From positions 1 to 64,000 of the forward strand of contig CAVPOY010000024.1 of assembly GCA_963707135.1 (NCBI GenBank): 64,000 bases of DNA, written 5' to 3'. A program made the position numbers and the translations under genes. Below are positions 55,480-63,212 of the stretch, one piece after another. Position 1 is the stretch's first letter, and each line of letters starts with the position of its first letter. The DNA comes from JBGSTR01 sp963707135 (lineage in GTDB: Bacteria; Pseudomonadota; Gammaproteobacteria; Chromatiales; Chromatiaceae). A model generated the notes under the pieces. That model did not search any database and was not told the origin of the DNA. It worked only from the letters and a program-made list of their open reading frames with translations.

Positions 55480-55779
55480 TGCTGGGCGTCGTGTGAAATG
55501 GATGGCCCTCGAAGTCGCCGAGCCTCGGCCACGGTTGCCCCAATGGGCGCTAATCTCCGCAGTGAGACGGTCCCGCAGAGCTAATTCGGCGGCAACCGAC
55601 CTTTCCGTGACGCCGCGCTGGTCGGCATCGCTGGCCCCTTTTCTTTTGGCGGCCGTCAGCCGCGGCCCTCGACGAACCTGCCCCCTCTGCTCCTCCCACA
55701 ACGCCGGCGGATCGACCGCCAGGTCGAACAGCGTGACGTGGCTCGGCAGCGCGTCGTCCAGGATGGCGGCCACGATGCC
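55480..55779 (-). pseudogene. Recombinase C-terminal fragment, copy A
   Basis: The minus-strand frame reads IVAAILDDALPSHVTLFDLA and VDPPALWEEQRGQVRRG, then TERSVAAELALRDRLTAEIS. This matches the end of large serine recombinases. Similarity starts abruptly near 55779; the helix-turn-helix part seen in copy B is missing here, so this is only a tail. It lies between hsdR and the unknown gene. Confidence 0.6.
55680..55776. repeat. Direct repeat copy A (97 bp)
   Basis: Matches 56524-56620 in the same orientation with about seven differences in 97 bases. Read on the minus strand it encodes DIVAAILDD-like and TLFDLAVDPPALWEEQRG residues of a recombinase C-terminal region. The two copies bracket the unknown gene at 55852-56398. 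Confidence 0.85.
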
Positions 55780-55851
55780 GAGACCAATGTCCGGACTCTT
55801 GATGAGGCCGCCAGGGCCCTGCCCGAGCCCGTCAAAGAAGAAGGGGGAAAG

Positions 55852-56398
55852 ATGGCAACGAAGAAGGGTACGCCAAGCTGGAGTGACCTGAAGTCCAAGC
55901 TCGCCGACCTGGACCGGGCTGGCCTGATCGGCCTGGTCCAGGACCTCTACGCGGCGAGCAAGGACAACCAGGTATTCCTGCACGCCCGCTTCGGGCTGGG
56001 CGCGGAGGTCCTCAAGCCGTACAAGGCGACCATCGACCGCTGGATCTCGCCGGACGTCTACAAGAATCAGGACACCTCGGTCACCAAGGCGAAGAAGGCG
56101 ATCTCTGACTACAGGAAGGCCATCGGCAGACCCAATGAGCTGGCCGAGCTAATGGTGTTCTACTGCGAGCGGGCGGCCGGATTCAGCAACGAATATGGCC
56201 TGGATGACGAGGGGTACCTCGATGCGCTGGTGCGCATGTTCGCTCAGAGCCTTGAAGGTCGTTGCCACGCTGCCGGATGACCCCAGATCCGATTTGGTCT
56301 CGCGCCTGGAAGCGGTACGCGATGTCTGCCACAACGTCGGCTACGGCGTCGGCGAGGAGATGGATGCGTTGCTCGCCGAGCACGGAATCGGTGATTGA
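55852..56398 (+). CDS. Unknown helical protein, DUF6155-like (one apparent +1 insertion)
   Basis: A small gene with a strong AGGGGGA site before ATG 55852. The protein begins MATKKGTPSWSDLKSKLADL, DRAGLIGLVQDLYAASKDN, and is charged and helical; the pattern resembles the DUF6155 domain, which has no known function. An extra G near 56254 shifts the frame; the continuation is KVVATLPDDPRSDLVSRLEA to EEMDALLAEHGIGD. Corrected length 181 residues. It is flanked on both sides by recombinase tails that are direct repeats of each other, so it looks like cargo of a small insertion event. Confidence 0.7.
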
Positions 56399-56458
56399 CC
56401 GCGACGAACTTGCATCGGTGAGGGGAGAGAGCGACGTGATTGGCACATCGCGGAAGGT

Positions 56459-56767
56459 TCACGGCATCGAATGGCGCTTGCCACTGCTGGTGCCGTCAGC
56501 TCGCGGCGTTCGCCCCAGGAACCGCCCCCTCTGCTCCTCCCACAACACCGGCGGATCGACCGCCAGCTCAAACAGCGTGAGGTGGTTCGGCATCGCGTCG
56601 TCCAGGATGGCGGCGACGATATCCGGCGCGAGCATGGTCAGGTTGACCATGCGGCTGACGTAGCTGCTGTTCACCCCTTCCCGGCGGGCGATCTCCCGCA
56701 GCGACTTCACCTCGCCTGAGGTCAGCATGGCGAGCCACCGGTGGCCGCGGGCGAGCGCGAGGTGCAA
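56459..56767 (-). pseudogene. Recombinase C-terminal fragment, copy B (with HTH)
   Basis: The frame reads ALARGHRWLAMLTSGEVKSL, REIARREGVNSSYVSRMVNL (a helix-turn-helix), then APDIVAAILDDAMPNHLTLF and DPPVLWEEQRGR. This is the C-terminal part of a large serine site-specific recombinase. There is no catalytic domain upstream; the sequence beyond 56767 is the Mrr-like gene. The intact gene was probably about 500 residues. Confidence 0.65.
56524..56620. repeat. Direct repeat copy B (97 bp)
   Basis: Second copy of the repeat at 55680-55776, inside recombinase fragment B. It is about 93 % identical by eye. Spacing start to start is 844 bases. Confidence 0.85.
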
Positions 56768-56823
56768 CGCCGTGGGCGCCGTGTCTCAGGGCCGCGCCGG
56801 GAGCGCCTCGCCACTCGGCAGCG

Positions 56824-57414
56824 TCACAAGTTTTCGGCCGCCAGCGCCTCGCCCGCGGTCTGCTGCATCTCCCACACCACGAAGCCGCCGGCCGCTCCGC
56901 GTGCGGCCATCACACCGTAAAGTTCTCTTACGACGGCGACGCCGACCTTGGTTGCACGCCAGTGCTTGCACTGAACGAGGTGAAGCTCCCCGCCTCTACG
57001 CAACTCCAAATCCACGCCGCCGTCAGCGCCCTCGGGCGTTTCCGAGACCACATAGCCCTGCTGGCGAAAGGCCTCGCCCATCAGCAGTTCGAACTCATGC
57101 CAGCTCAGGCCCTTGGCGACATTGGGTTCCGTCGCGGGTTCCGTCGCGGCGGCTGCATCCCGCAACAGACGCCTGCGCTTTGCCCGCCCCAACGCGGAAG
57201 TGGCGGCACCCAACAGCAGTACAGTGGGTACTAGGTACTGACCCATGATGGCGGCTGTCCGATAGATTTGCTTGGCGGCGGCGGTCCCGACCTGCTCGAT
57301 GCCCGTAGCTGTAGGTGGCGGCGCCGCGGCAAAACCGTGCAGGGCGAAATAGGCCCCCACGGCCACAAGGTGGCCAGTTCGACGAAGTCTTCCAACGAAC
57401 TCAAGCCTCGCCAT
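56824..57414 (-). CDS. Membrane-anchored Mrr-like restriction endonuclease
   Basis: A protein of about 196 residues from ATG 57414 (MARLEFVGRLRR). Two hydrophobic helices (VAVGAYFALHGFAA, near 14-28, and MGQYLVPTVLLLGAATSAL, near 53-72) are followed by the Mrr-type nuclease domain: LSWHEFELLMGEAFRQQGY, EGADGGVDLELRRGGE and the catalytic VQCKHW. The frame ends AAENL, but the next frame reads GRKLVTLPSGEALP to a stop at about 56786, so the C-terminus may also be shifted by a sequence error. Mrr nucleases cut modified DNA; membrane anchoring in front of an Mrr domain occurs in several defence-associated proteins. Confidence 0.82.
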   Translation of the reverse strand: MARLEFVGRLRRTGHLVAVGAYFALHGFAAAPPPTATGIEQVGTAAAKQIYRTAAIMGQYLVPTVLLLGAATSALGRAKRRRLLRDAAAATEPATEPNVAKGLSWHEFELLMGEAFRQQGYVVSETPEGADGGVDLELRRGGELHLVQCKHWRATKVGVAVVRELYGVMAARGAAGGFVVWEMQQTAGEALAAENL

Positions 57415-57839
57415 GATGTGCCCCAAACAGTGGTCCCGCCGGATCAAGTGCGGCGCAATTGTAATGCCTGCGAACCGTACCCTCAGAGGCGGTGCAGGGG
57501 CGCCCGGAAGCCCACCCCGGAACCCATCTAACGTTCGGCTGGAACTCGAAAATCCCGCACCAGCGCGAGTGTCCAGAACACCCGGTAGCCCGGGAAGACA
57601 TTAGGAGACGCCGTCGTTCTTGCGAAGAAATCACGCCAAGTAGGGTCGAAAGGGGCCACTCACTCGCAGGACATGCTGCACCGGCGTGTAGAACCTCGAC
57701 CATTTACCCCACGTGTCGCGACTAACGCGGTGGCCACCGGCGGATGGACGCGAGAAGCCGGTTATGCTTCGATGCGACTCTGAACTCGCCCCGACCTGAC
57801 CTCGGATTTCGCAAGAAATTTCAGCACTGGCCCCGAACC
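57415..57839. other. Intergenic region at the right edge of the island
   Basis: 425 bases between the divergent Mrr-like gene and moaB. It should hold both promoters and the right boundary of the island. Short frames here have no similarity. I saw no tRNA gene or clear attachment site. Confidence 0.4.
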
Positions 57840-58370
57840 ATGACAGATCACTTCCACGACGTCGGTTTCCTGCCGCTCAACATCGCGGTGCTCACCGTTT
57901 CGGACACCCGTGACGAGGCCGGGGACAGCTCCGGCAAGCTGCTCAAGGATAAGGCCGAGGCGGCGGGTCACCGGGTGGTGGCCAAGGAGATCGTACGCGA
58001 CGACGTCTACCAGATGCGGGCGGTCTTTTCGCGCTGGATCGCGGATCCCGAGGTGCAGGTGATCCTGAGCACCGGCGGCACCGGCATCACCGGTCGTGAC
58101 AGCACGCCGGAGGCCATCGCCCCGCTGCTCGACAAGGCCGTGGAGGGCTTCGGCGAGTTGTTCAGAACAGTGTCCTTCGAGGACATAGGCACCTCGACGG
58201 TGCAGTCCCGCGCGGTCGGCGGGCTCGCGAACGGGACCTTCATCTTCTGCCTGCCGGGTTCGAGCGGGGCCTGCCGCACGGCCTGGGACCGAATCCTGTT
58301 GCCGCAGCTGGACAGCCGCACCAAACCCTGCAACTTCGCCCAGCTGATCCCGCGGCTGCTCGAGCGCTGA
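57840..58370 (+). CDS. moaB: Molybdenum cofactor biosynthesis protein MoaB
   Basis: A MoaB/Mog-fold protein that adenylates molybdopterin. The start is MTDHFHDVGFLPLNIAVLTV, where similarity begins. It is 176 residues with TVSDTRDEAGDSSGKLL, the substrate loop LSTGGTGITGRDSTPEA and the LPGSSGACRTAWD block. It is followed 11 bases later by moeA, so they form an operon. Confidence 0.97.
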   Translation: MTDHFHDVGFLPLNIAVLTVSDTRDEAGDSSGKLLKDKAEAAGHRVVAKEIVRDDVYQMRAVFSRWIADPEVQVILSTGGTGITGRDSTPEAIAPLLDKAVEGFGELFRTVSFEDIGTSTVQSRAVGGLANGTFIFCLPGSSGACRTAWDRILLPQLDSRTKPCNFAQLIPRLLER

Positions 58371-58381
58371 GCTGGCCCCCT

Positions 58382-59632
58382 ATGCAAGACACGCACGACT
58401 GCTCAGGCCACGGCGGTCCGCCGCTGCTGACCAAGCAGCAGGCCCTGGATCTGCTGATGGCGCGGGCCACGCCGATTGCGGACACCGAGTCGGTACGCAC
58501 CATCGAGGCCCTGGGTCGGGTTCTCGCCGAGCCCGTGACCAGCCGTATCGACGTCCCGGCCTGGGACAACAGCGCCATGGACGGCTACGCGCTGTGCCGC
58601 GCCGACGTCAGCGAGCCCCGCGGGCGCCTGCCGATCACCCAGCGCATCCCGGCGGGTACCGCGGGAGCGCCACTGGAACCGGGCACCGCCGCCCGCATCT
58701 TCACCGGGGCACCGGTTCCCCAAGGGGCGGACACGGTCGTGATGCAGGAGGTCTGCTCGGCCGACGACGGGTGGGTGGAGGTGCCGGCGGACATCGTGAC
58801 CGGGGCCAACATACGCCGCCGGGGCGAGGACATCGCGGCCGGCTCCGAGGTCATCGGGCGCGGAACCCGGCTCGCGCCCCAGCACCTGGGGCTCGCCGCG
58901 TCGGTCGGCGCCGGCCATTTGACGGTCTTTCGGCGCCTGCGGGTGGCAATCTTCTCCAGCGGCGACGAGCTGGTGGCGCCCGGGAATCCGCTCGAACCCG
59001 GACAGATCTACAACTCCAATCGCTTCACGCTAACGGGCCTGCTCCAGGGTCTCGGCTGCGAGATCGTCGATCTCGGCACGGCCGAGGACTCGCTCGGGGC
59101 GACGGTCCGGATACTCGAGCACGGGGCGGCGGAGGCGGACCTGATTCTCGGCAGCGGCGGCGTGTCGGTGGGCGACGAAGACCACGTCAAGGCGGCCATC
59201 GAGCGGCTGGGATCCCTGGAGCTATGGAGCGTTGCTATCCGGCCCGGAAAGCCGCTCGCGTTCGGGCACGTCGCCGGCACGCCCTTCCTGGGCAGCCCCG
59301 GCAACCCGGTCTCTCTGTTCGCCACCTTCTGCCTGTTCGCGCGCCCCTTTCTATTGCGGATGCAGGGCGTCGCGGGCGAACTGGCCCCGCGCGCCCATCG
59401 GGTTCGCGCGGGGTTCGACTGGCCGCGCCCGGACAAACGGCGGGAATTTCAGCGCGCTCGGCTGGTCATCGGAGAAGAGGGCACGCCAACCGCCCTGGTT
59501 TACCCGAGCCGCTCATCCGGCGTGCTGTCGTCGGTGGCCTGGGCCGACGGTTTCGTCGAGATACCCGAGAGCCAGGTCATAACGCAGGGCGACCCGATCG
59601 ACTTCATCCCGTTCGACGGCCTGCTGCATTGA
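58382..59632 (+). CDS. moeA: Molybdopterin molybdenumtransferase MoeA
   Basis: Inserts molybdate into adenylated molybdopterin. It is 416 residues, starting MQDTHDCSGHGGPPLL. Conserved: DNSAMDGYAL, IFTGAPVPQGADTVVMQE, RRRGEDI, the FSSGDELVAPG and SGGVSVGDEDHVK loops, and GSPGNPVS. It is in the moaB-moeA-moaD run. Confidence 0.98.
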   Translation: MQDTHDCSGHGGPPLLTKQQALDLLMARATPIADTESVRTIEALGRVLAEPVTSRIDVPAWDNSAMDGYALCRADVSEPRGRLPITQRIPAGTAGAPLEPGTAARIFTGAPVPQGADTVVMQEVCSADDGWVEVPADIVTGANIRRRGEDIAAGSEVIGRGTRLAPQHLGLAASVGAGHLTVFRRLRVAIFSSGDELVAPGNPLEPGQIYNSNRFTLTGLLQGLGCEIVDLGTAEDSLGATVRILEHGAAEADLILGSGGVSVGDEDHVKAAIERLGSLELWSVAIRPGKPLAFGHVAGTPFLGSPGNPVSLFATFCLFARPFLLRMQGVAGELAPRAHRVRAGFDWPRPDKRREFQRARLVIGEEGTPTALVYPSRSSGVLSSVAWADGFVEIPESQVITQGDPIDFIPFDGLLH

Positions 59633-59717
59633 CCCGAGGCCGCGCGATTACCTGGCGCCCTTCGGCATGAGCCCGGGGCCACGCGCAGTTACGAGACGAC
59701 GTGACCACGAACGCAAC

Positions 59718-59972
59718 ATGATCAAGGTCCTCTACTTCGCGCGTCTGCGCGAGCGGCTTTCGACCGACACCGAGCAGATCGACCTCCCGCCGGACATCAC
59801 CTCGGTGGGCGACCTGGTCCGGCTCCTGGGCGCCCGCGGCGGCGTCTGGGCCGACGCCTTCATCGCTGGCGAGGGCCTGATGGCTGCCGTGAACCAGGAA
59901 ATGGCGCGCCCCGAAACACCCGTCCGCGATGGCGACGAAGTCGCCATCTTCCCGCCAGTCACCGGGGGCTGA
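59718..59972 (+). CDS. moaD: Molybdopterin synthase small subunit MoaD
   Basis: The sulfur carrier of molybdopterin synthase, with a beta-grasp fold. The start is MIKVLYFARLRERL (59718); an upstream in-frame ATG adds 17 unsupported residues. It is 84 residues and ends in the essential Gly-Gly (FPPVTGG), which receives the thiocarboxylate. moaE is not in the window. Confidence 0.97.
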   Translation: MIKVLYFARLRERLSTDTEQIDLPPDITSVGDLVRLLGARGGVWADAFIAGEGLMAAVNQEMARPETPVRDGDEVAIFPPVTGG

Positions 59973-60210
59973 CACCGAAACCGCGGACGCGATCGGCCCG
60001 CGAGCACACATCGCGGAATCCCGGCGTGCCCGTGCCGATCTCTCGTCCTAAGCCGGATATTTCCGGAGCTCAGAAAACCGTCCCCTCCACTCGCACCCTA
60101 AGCACGTAGGTGCCGCCACTCGAAGCCGCGGCCCCCGCAGTCGGCACCAGTCGGTATACGGGCCGCCGCTCTCGGCCGAAGACGCGCGGGACCTCGGCCT
60201 GACGCCTTAC

Positions 60211-60957
60211 CTACTCCACGGCAGGACAGATCGACTCGATCTGCCGCCGCATGGCTTCCCAATGGGTGCCTCGCCAGTACACCCGACCGCAAAGCAGGCA
60301 GCGCCAAAACTGCGTGTGGCGTTGCGCAACGGCAGCGGGAACCTCGGATCGGACGCGGGCCGCGTCTAATTCCTCCAGCATGCCGTTGCACAGCGTGCAA
60401 CGGGTGAAGGGCGCAATGTCGTCGCACAGCTGAAGGCGCAGTATCAGGTAGTCGAGCTGGGCGCGGGTAGAGCTTGGCCTGAGGTAGCATCCGTGCGTTA
60501 CCGCTTGGCGCATCAGCAGCTGCTTGTCCCGCGTCAGCAGTATGCGATGCTGCCCGGCCGCGATACGAGCCAGCGCGGCGTCCCCCGGGTCGTTGTGCCA
60601 GAGGGTGTCGAAGCCCAGCAGGCGCAGCCGCCGGGCGAGCGCGCCCAGATGCGCATCGGCGACAAAGCGCGGCCGCCGCAGCGGGCGTGGACGCAGGCGC
60701 AGGAGCGGACGCACGTCGAAGGACTCGAACATCGGGTAGACCGCGAGGCGGTCGCCGTCCTGCACCGTCGCTTCGAGCCCGATGGACTCACTGCCACGCA
60801 GGATCAGCTCCACCTCGGTGTGAGGCACCCCGCAGGTCTCGATCAGGTGGCGCGCCGGTGCCGGCGGCCGGAAGCTCAGCGCCCAATCGCGGTGGCGCCG
60901 CCCGGGCGGAATAAATTCGTTGAGCTCCGCGTAGAAGCGCAAGGTGGCCGTCTCCAT
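60211..60957 (-). CDS. Beta-grasp (ThiS/MoaD-like) plus Mut7-C nuclease-fold protein
   Basis: A 248-residue protein in two parts. The N-terminal half (METATLRFYAELNEFIPPGR ... DGDRLAVYPMFESF) is a ubiquitin-like beta-grasp domain of the MoaD/ThiS type but without a Gly-Gly end. The C-terminal half is the Mut7-C domain: a PIN-like core (FVADAHLGALARRLRLLGFD, LTRDKQLL) and a zinc ribbon (CTLCNGML and CLLCGRVYW). Such fusions are known but their function is not. It is convergent with moaD. The start is set at 60957 where the beta-grasp domain begins. Confidence 0.88.
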   Translation of the reverse strand: METATLRFYAELNEFIPPGRRHRDWALSFRPPAPARHLIETCGVPHTEVELILRGSESIGLEATVQDGDRLAVYPMFESFDVRPLLRLRPRPLRRPRFVADAHLGALARRLRLLGFDTLWHNDPGDAALARIAAGQHRILLTRDKQLLMRQAVTHGCYLRPSSTRAQLDYLILRLQLCDDIAPFTRCTLCNGMLEELDAARVRSEVPAAVAQRHTQFWRCLLCGRVYWRGTHWEAMRRQIESICPAVE

Positions 60958-61050
60958 GGGCCAATTTTGCACGAGCCTGGGGCACCGACGACACTGCAGG
61001 AGCTGCCGACGCATTCCCCGTCGTTTCGGTTTCCTGCTGGTCCCCGCGCG

Positions 61051-61077
61051 AAAAAAAGCCCGGCGGGGTGCCGGGCT
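61051..61077 (-). terminator. Rho-independent terminator after phaB
   Basis: An 8-bp stem AGCCCGGC (61057-61064) / GCCGGGCT (61070-61077) with a 5-base loop, and a run of seven A on the left, giving a U tract on the minus strand. It lies 85 bases past the phaB stop. Confidence 0.88.
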
Positions 61078-61161
61078 GAAACGTCTCATCGTGAGAGAGA
61101 CGAGGAGGACTCGGTAAGATCGATCGCCTGCCCGCGGACCCCGTCGGCGCCCGAAGCGCTT

Positions 61162-61902
61162 TCAGTGCATGAACAGGCCGCCGTTGACGGGCATATTGGC
61201 GCCGGTGACATAGGCGCTCTGGTCCGACACCAGGAAGGCCACCGCGGAGGCGATCTCGTCCGGTGTGCCCATCCGGCGCATCGGGATGCCACCGATGATG
61301 GCGTTTCGAACATCGTCGTTCATCGCCAAAGTCATCGCGGTTTCTACGTACCCCGGGGAGACCGTGTTGACGGTAATGCCCTTGGCCGCGCCCTCCTGGG
61401 CCAGGGCCATCGTGAATCCGTGCATGCCCGCCTTTGCGGCCGAGTAGTTGGCCTGGCCGAACTGACCCCGCTGGCCGTTCACAGAGGAGATGTTGACAAT
61501 CCGCCCGAACCCCCGTTCCAGCATCCCCTCCCAGACTGGGCGGGTGACGTTGAAGACGCTGTTCAGGTTGACGTTGATCACGGCCCCCCAGTGACTGGCC
61601 TCCATCTTCTTGAAGGTCTTGTCGCGGGTTATCCCGGCGCAGTTGACGAGGATGTCGACGCGGCCGTAGCGCGAGACGATATCCTCGACCATCCGCACGC
61701 TGTCCTCGAATGAGGAGACGTCGGCCGCAAAGGTGTCGATCTCGACGCCATCTGAGGCGCGTCCCTGCTTCCAGGCCTCGGCGGCTTCATTCTCGGACGG
61801 GTGATGGTTCGCGACGACCGCGTAACCCTCCTTCGCCAGGCGGGTACAAATGGCGGTACCTATTCCGCCGATACCTCCGGTCACCAATGCCACGCGTACC
61901 AT
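61162..61902 (-). CDS. phaB: Acetoacetyl-CoA reductase
   Basis: NADPH-dependent reduction of acetoacetyl-CoA to (R)-3-hydroxybutyryl-CoA, the monomer for polyhydroxybutyrate. A short-chain dehydrogenase of 246 residues, starting MVRVALVTGGIGGIGTAI (cofactor loop); the longer open frame upstream has no support. The catalytic serine is in NISSVNGQRGQFGQ and Tyr/Lys in NYSAAKAG. It is flanked by terminators on both sides, so it is probably a single-gene transcript. Confidence 0.97.
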   Translation of the reverse strand: MVRVALVTGGIGGIGTAICTRLAKEGYAVVANHHPSENEAAEAWKQGRASDGVEIDTFAADVSSFEDSVRMVEDIVSRYGRVDILVNCAGITRDKTFKKMEASHWGAVINVNLNSVFNVTRPVWEGMLERGFGRIVNISSVNGQRGQFGQANYSAAKAGMHGFTMALAQEGAAKGITVNTVSPGYVETAMTLAMNDDVRNAIIGGIPMRRMGTPDEIASAVAFLVSDQSAYVTGANMPVNGGLFMH

Positions 61903-61962
61903 GACAGTTGCTCTCCAGCTCGTGAGTGTCGTTGGATCCGTGCCTCGGCGCTGCGCCAAAGC

Positions 61963-61990
61963 AAAAAGGGGTGGGGAGTTACCTCACCCC
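61963..61990 (-). terminator. Rho-independent terminator after the phasin gene
   Basis: A 9-bp stem (61968-61976 with 61982-61990, one G-U pair), a 5-base loop and five A on the left, so a U run on the minus strand. It separates the phasin gene from phaB. Confidence 0.75.
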
Positions 61991-62071
61991 CGCATACTCT
62001 AGTTTTCGCCCGCCGAGGCGGGCAGCCCGCTCCTTGGGCTGCACGGTTGCCGCGGGTAGGGTGAGTCCCGA

Positions 62072-62437
62072 TCAGACGGCGGGCATGCCCTTGCGAAGAT
62101 CGGCACTGACGTCGGCCAGGTTCTTCTCGAACCAGGCGCGGTACTCGTCACGGACCTCATTCGCCATCTGCATGTTGCTCTTGCTTTCGGCCATCATCCG
62201 CTCGCTGAGATCCTTTGCAGCCTCGATCTGACCCTTCAGGTAGTCGTTGTACCCCTTGGACTCGGCTGCGAGCTTCATCACGCGCATCCCGTGCTCGGCG
62301 TACAGATTGACGACGTCCATCTGGCGAGCAGCCAACTTTTCGAAAACCCGTAGGTTCAACTCGCCGAGACTAGCGGCCTGCTCAACACCCTTGTTCGCGG
62401 CGGCATTGACGGCGCTTATGGTTTCATTCGCGTTCAT
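62072..62437 (-). CDS. phaP: Phasin family protein
   Basis: A granule-coating protein that binds the surface of PHB inclusions. It starts MNANETISAVNAAANK with a GGAGAAA site; 121 residues, all helical, amphipathic, with no cysteines, as in phasin_2-type proteins. The 57 bases after the start of the upstream gap hold a TGC-rich inverted repeat, the probable PhaR site. The gene has its own terminator. Confidence 0.9.
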   Translation of the reverse strand: MNANETISAVNAAANKGVEQAASLGELNLRVFEKLAARQMDVVNLYAEHGMRVMKLAAESKGYNDYLKGQIEAAKDLSERMMAESKSNMQMANEVRDEYRAWFEKNLADVSADLRKGMPAV

Positions 62438-62454
62438 CTCGATTTCTCCAGCGT

Positions 62455-62488
62455 ATTGTGCGGTGCAGCATTTGTTGCAGTGCACAAT
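62455..62488. promoter_or_regulatory. Probable PhaR operator upstream of the phasin gene
   Basis: ATTGTGC (62455-62461) and GCACAAT (62482-62488) form a perfect 7-bp inverted repeat with TGC/GCA triplets repeated between them. PhaR repressors in other PHB producers bind TGC-rich repeats upstream of phaP and release them when granules form. The site lies 18 bases before the phaP start. Confidence 0.65.
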
Positions 62489-62594
62489 AGTTGTCCGGAT
62501 AAGGTTTGTCAACACCGCGCCAAAATATTCTCAGTATTGCCCTGGGCAATGCCCCGGGCGCGCTGCTCCCGCGTCCGCTACCGGCCAGGAACGC

Positions 62595-63071
62595 TCAGGT
62601 CTCGTCACTGTTCGAAGCCTTCTCTTCCCGGCCGAGATCGAGCCCTGCCGCGCGCAGCATCTCGCGATGCGCGTCGGCCCATAGATCCATGTTGCGCTGG
62701 GTCATGCGGGTCATCACCTCGAGCGGCTTCTCGCCCCAAGTCTCCGTGATCTTCTGCTGATTCTTGGCAAACAGATCGAGGGAGCCCTCCAGATAACGGG
62801 CAAACATGCCCTGCAGCGTTCCGCCATAAAAACGGATGATCTGGGCCAGCATTCCGGCGGTGAACAACGGCTCGCCGCCACTCTCCTCCTCCAGCATGAT
62901 CTGCAACAGGATCGACCGCGTGATGTCCGCGTCGTTCGCGGTGTCCACGACCCTGAACCGCGTACGGCTCATGACCAGGTCGTGGACGTCCGATAGCGTG
63001 ATGTAGCGGCTGACCTCCGTGTCGTAGAGCCGCCGGTTCGGGTACTTCTTGATGATGCGTTCGCTTTTCAT
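62595..63071 (-). CDS. phaR: Polyhydroxyalkanoate synthesis repressor PhaR
   Basis: A DNA-binding repressor that also binds PHB granules. It is 158 residues. The N-terminal DNA-binding domain is diagnostic: KKYPNRRLYDTEVSRYITL and DVHDLVMSRTRFRVVD. The second PHB-accumulation domain (ILLQIMLEEESGGEPLFTA) follows, then a C-terminal helix. It is upstream of phaP in the same direction and is the likely regulator of the site at 62455-62488. Confidence 0.96.
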   Translation of the reverse strand: MKSERIIKKYPNRRLYDTEVSRYITLSDVHDLVMSRTRFRVVDTANDADITRSILLQIMLEEESGGEPLFTAGMLAQIIRFYGGTLQGMFARYLEGSLDLFAKNQQKITETWGEKPLEVMTRMTQRNMDLWADAHREMLRAAGLDLGREEKASNSDET

Positions 63072-63212
63072 GGCTCCGGACGTCGCGCAGCGGATCCTTA
63101 AGGAAAGAGTCTAAGCCTTCCAGCCGTGTGGCTTTCGGTCTGGATCACTCGAGATTGCAGGCCGATCCCCGATCTAGATCAAAATGTCCGCCGCGGGGAC
63201 TAGCCCGCGGGC

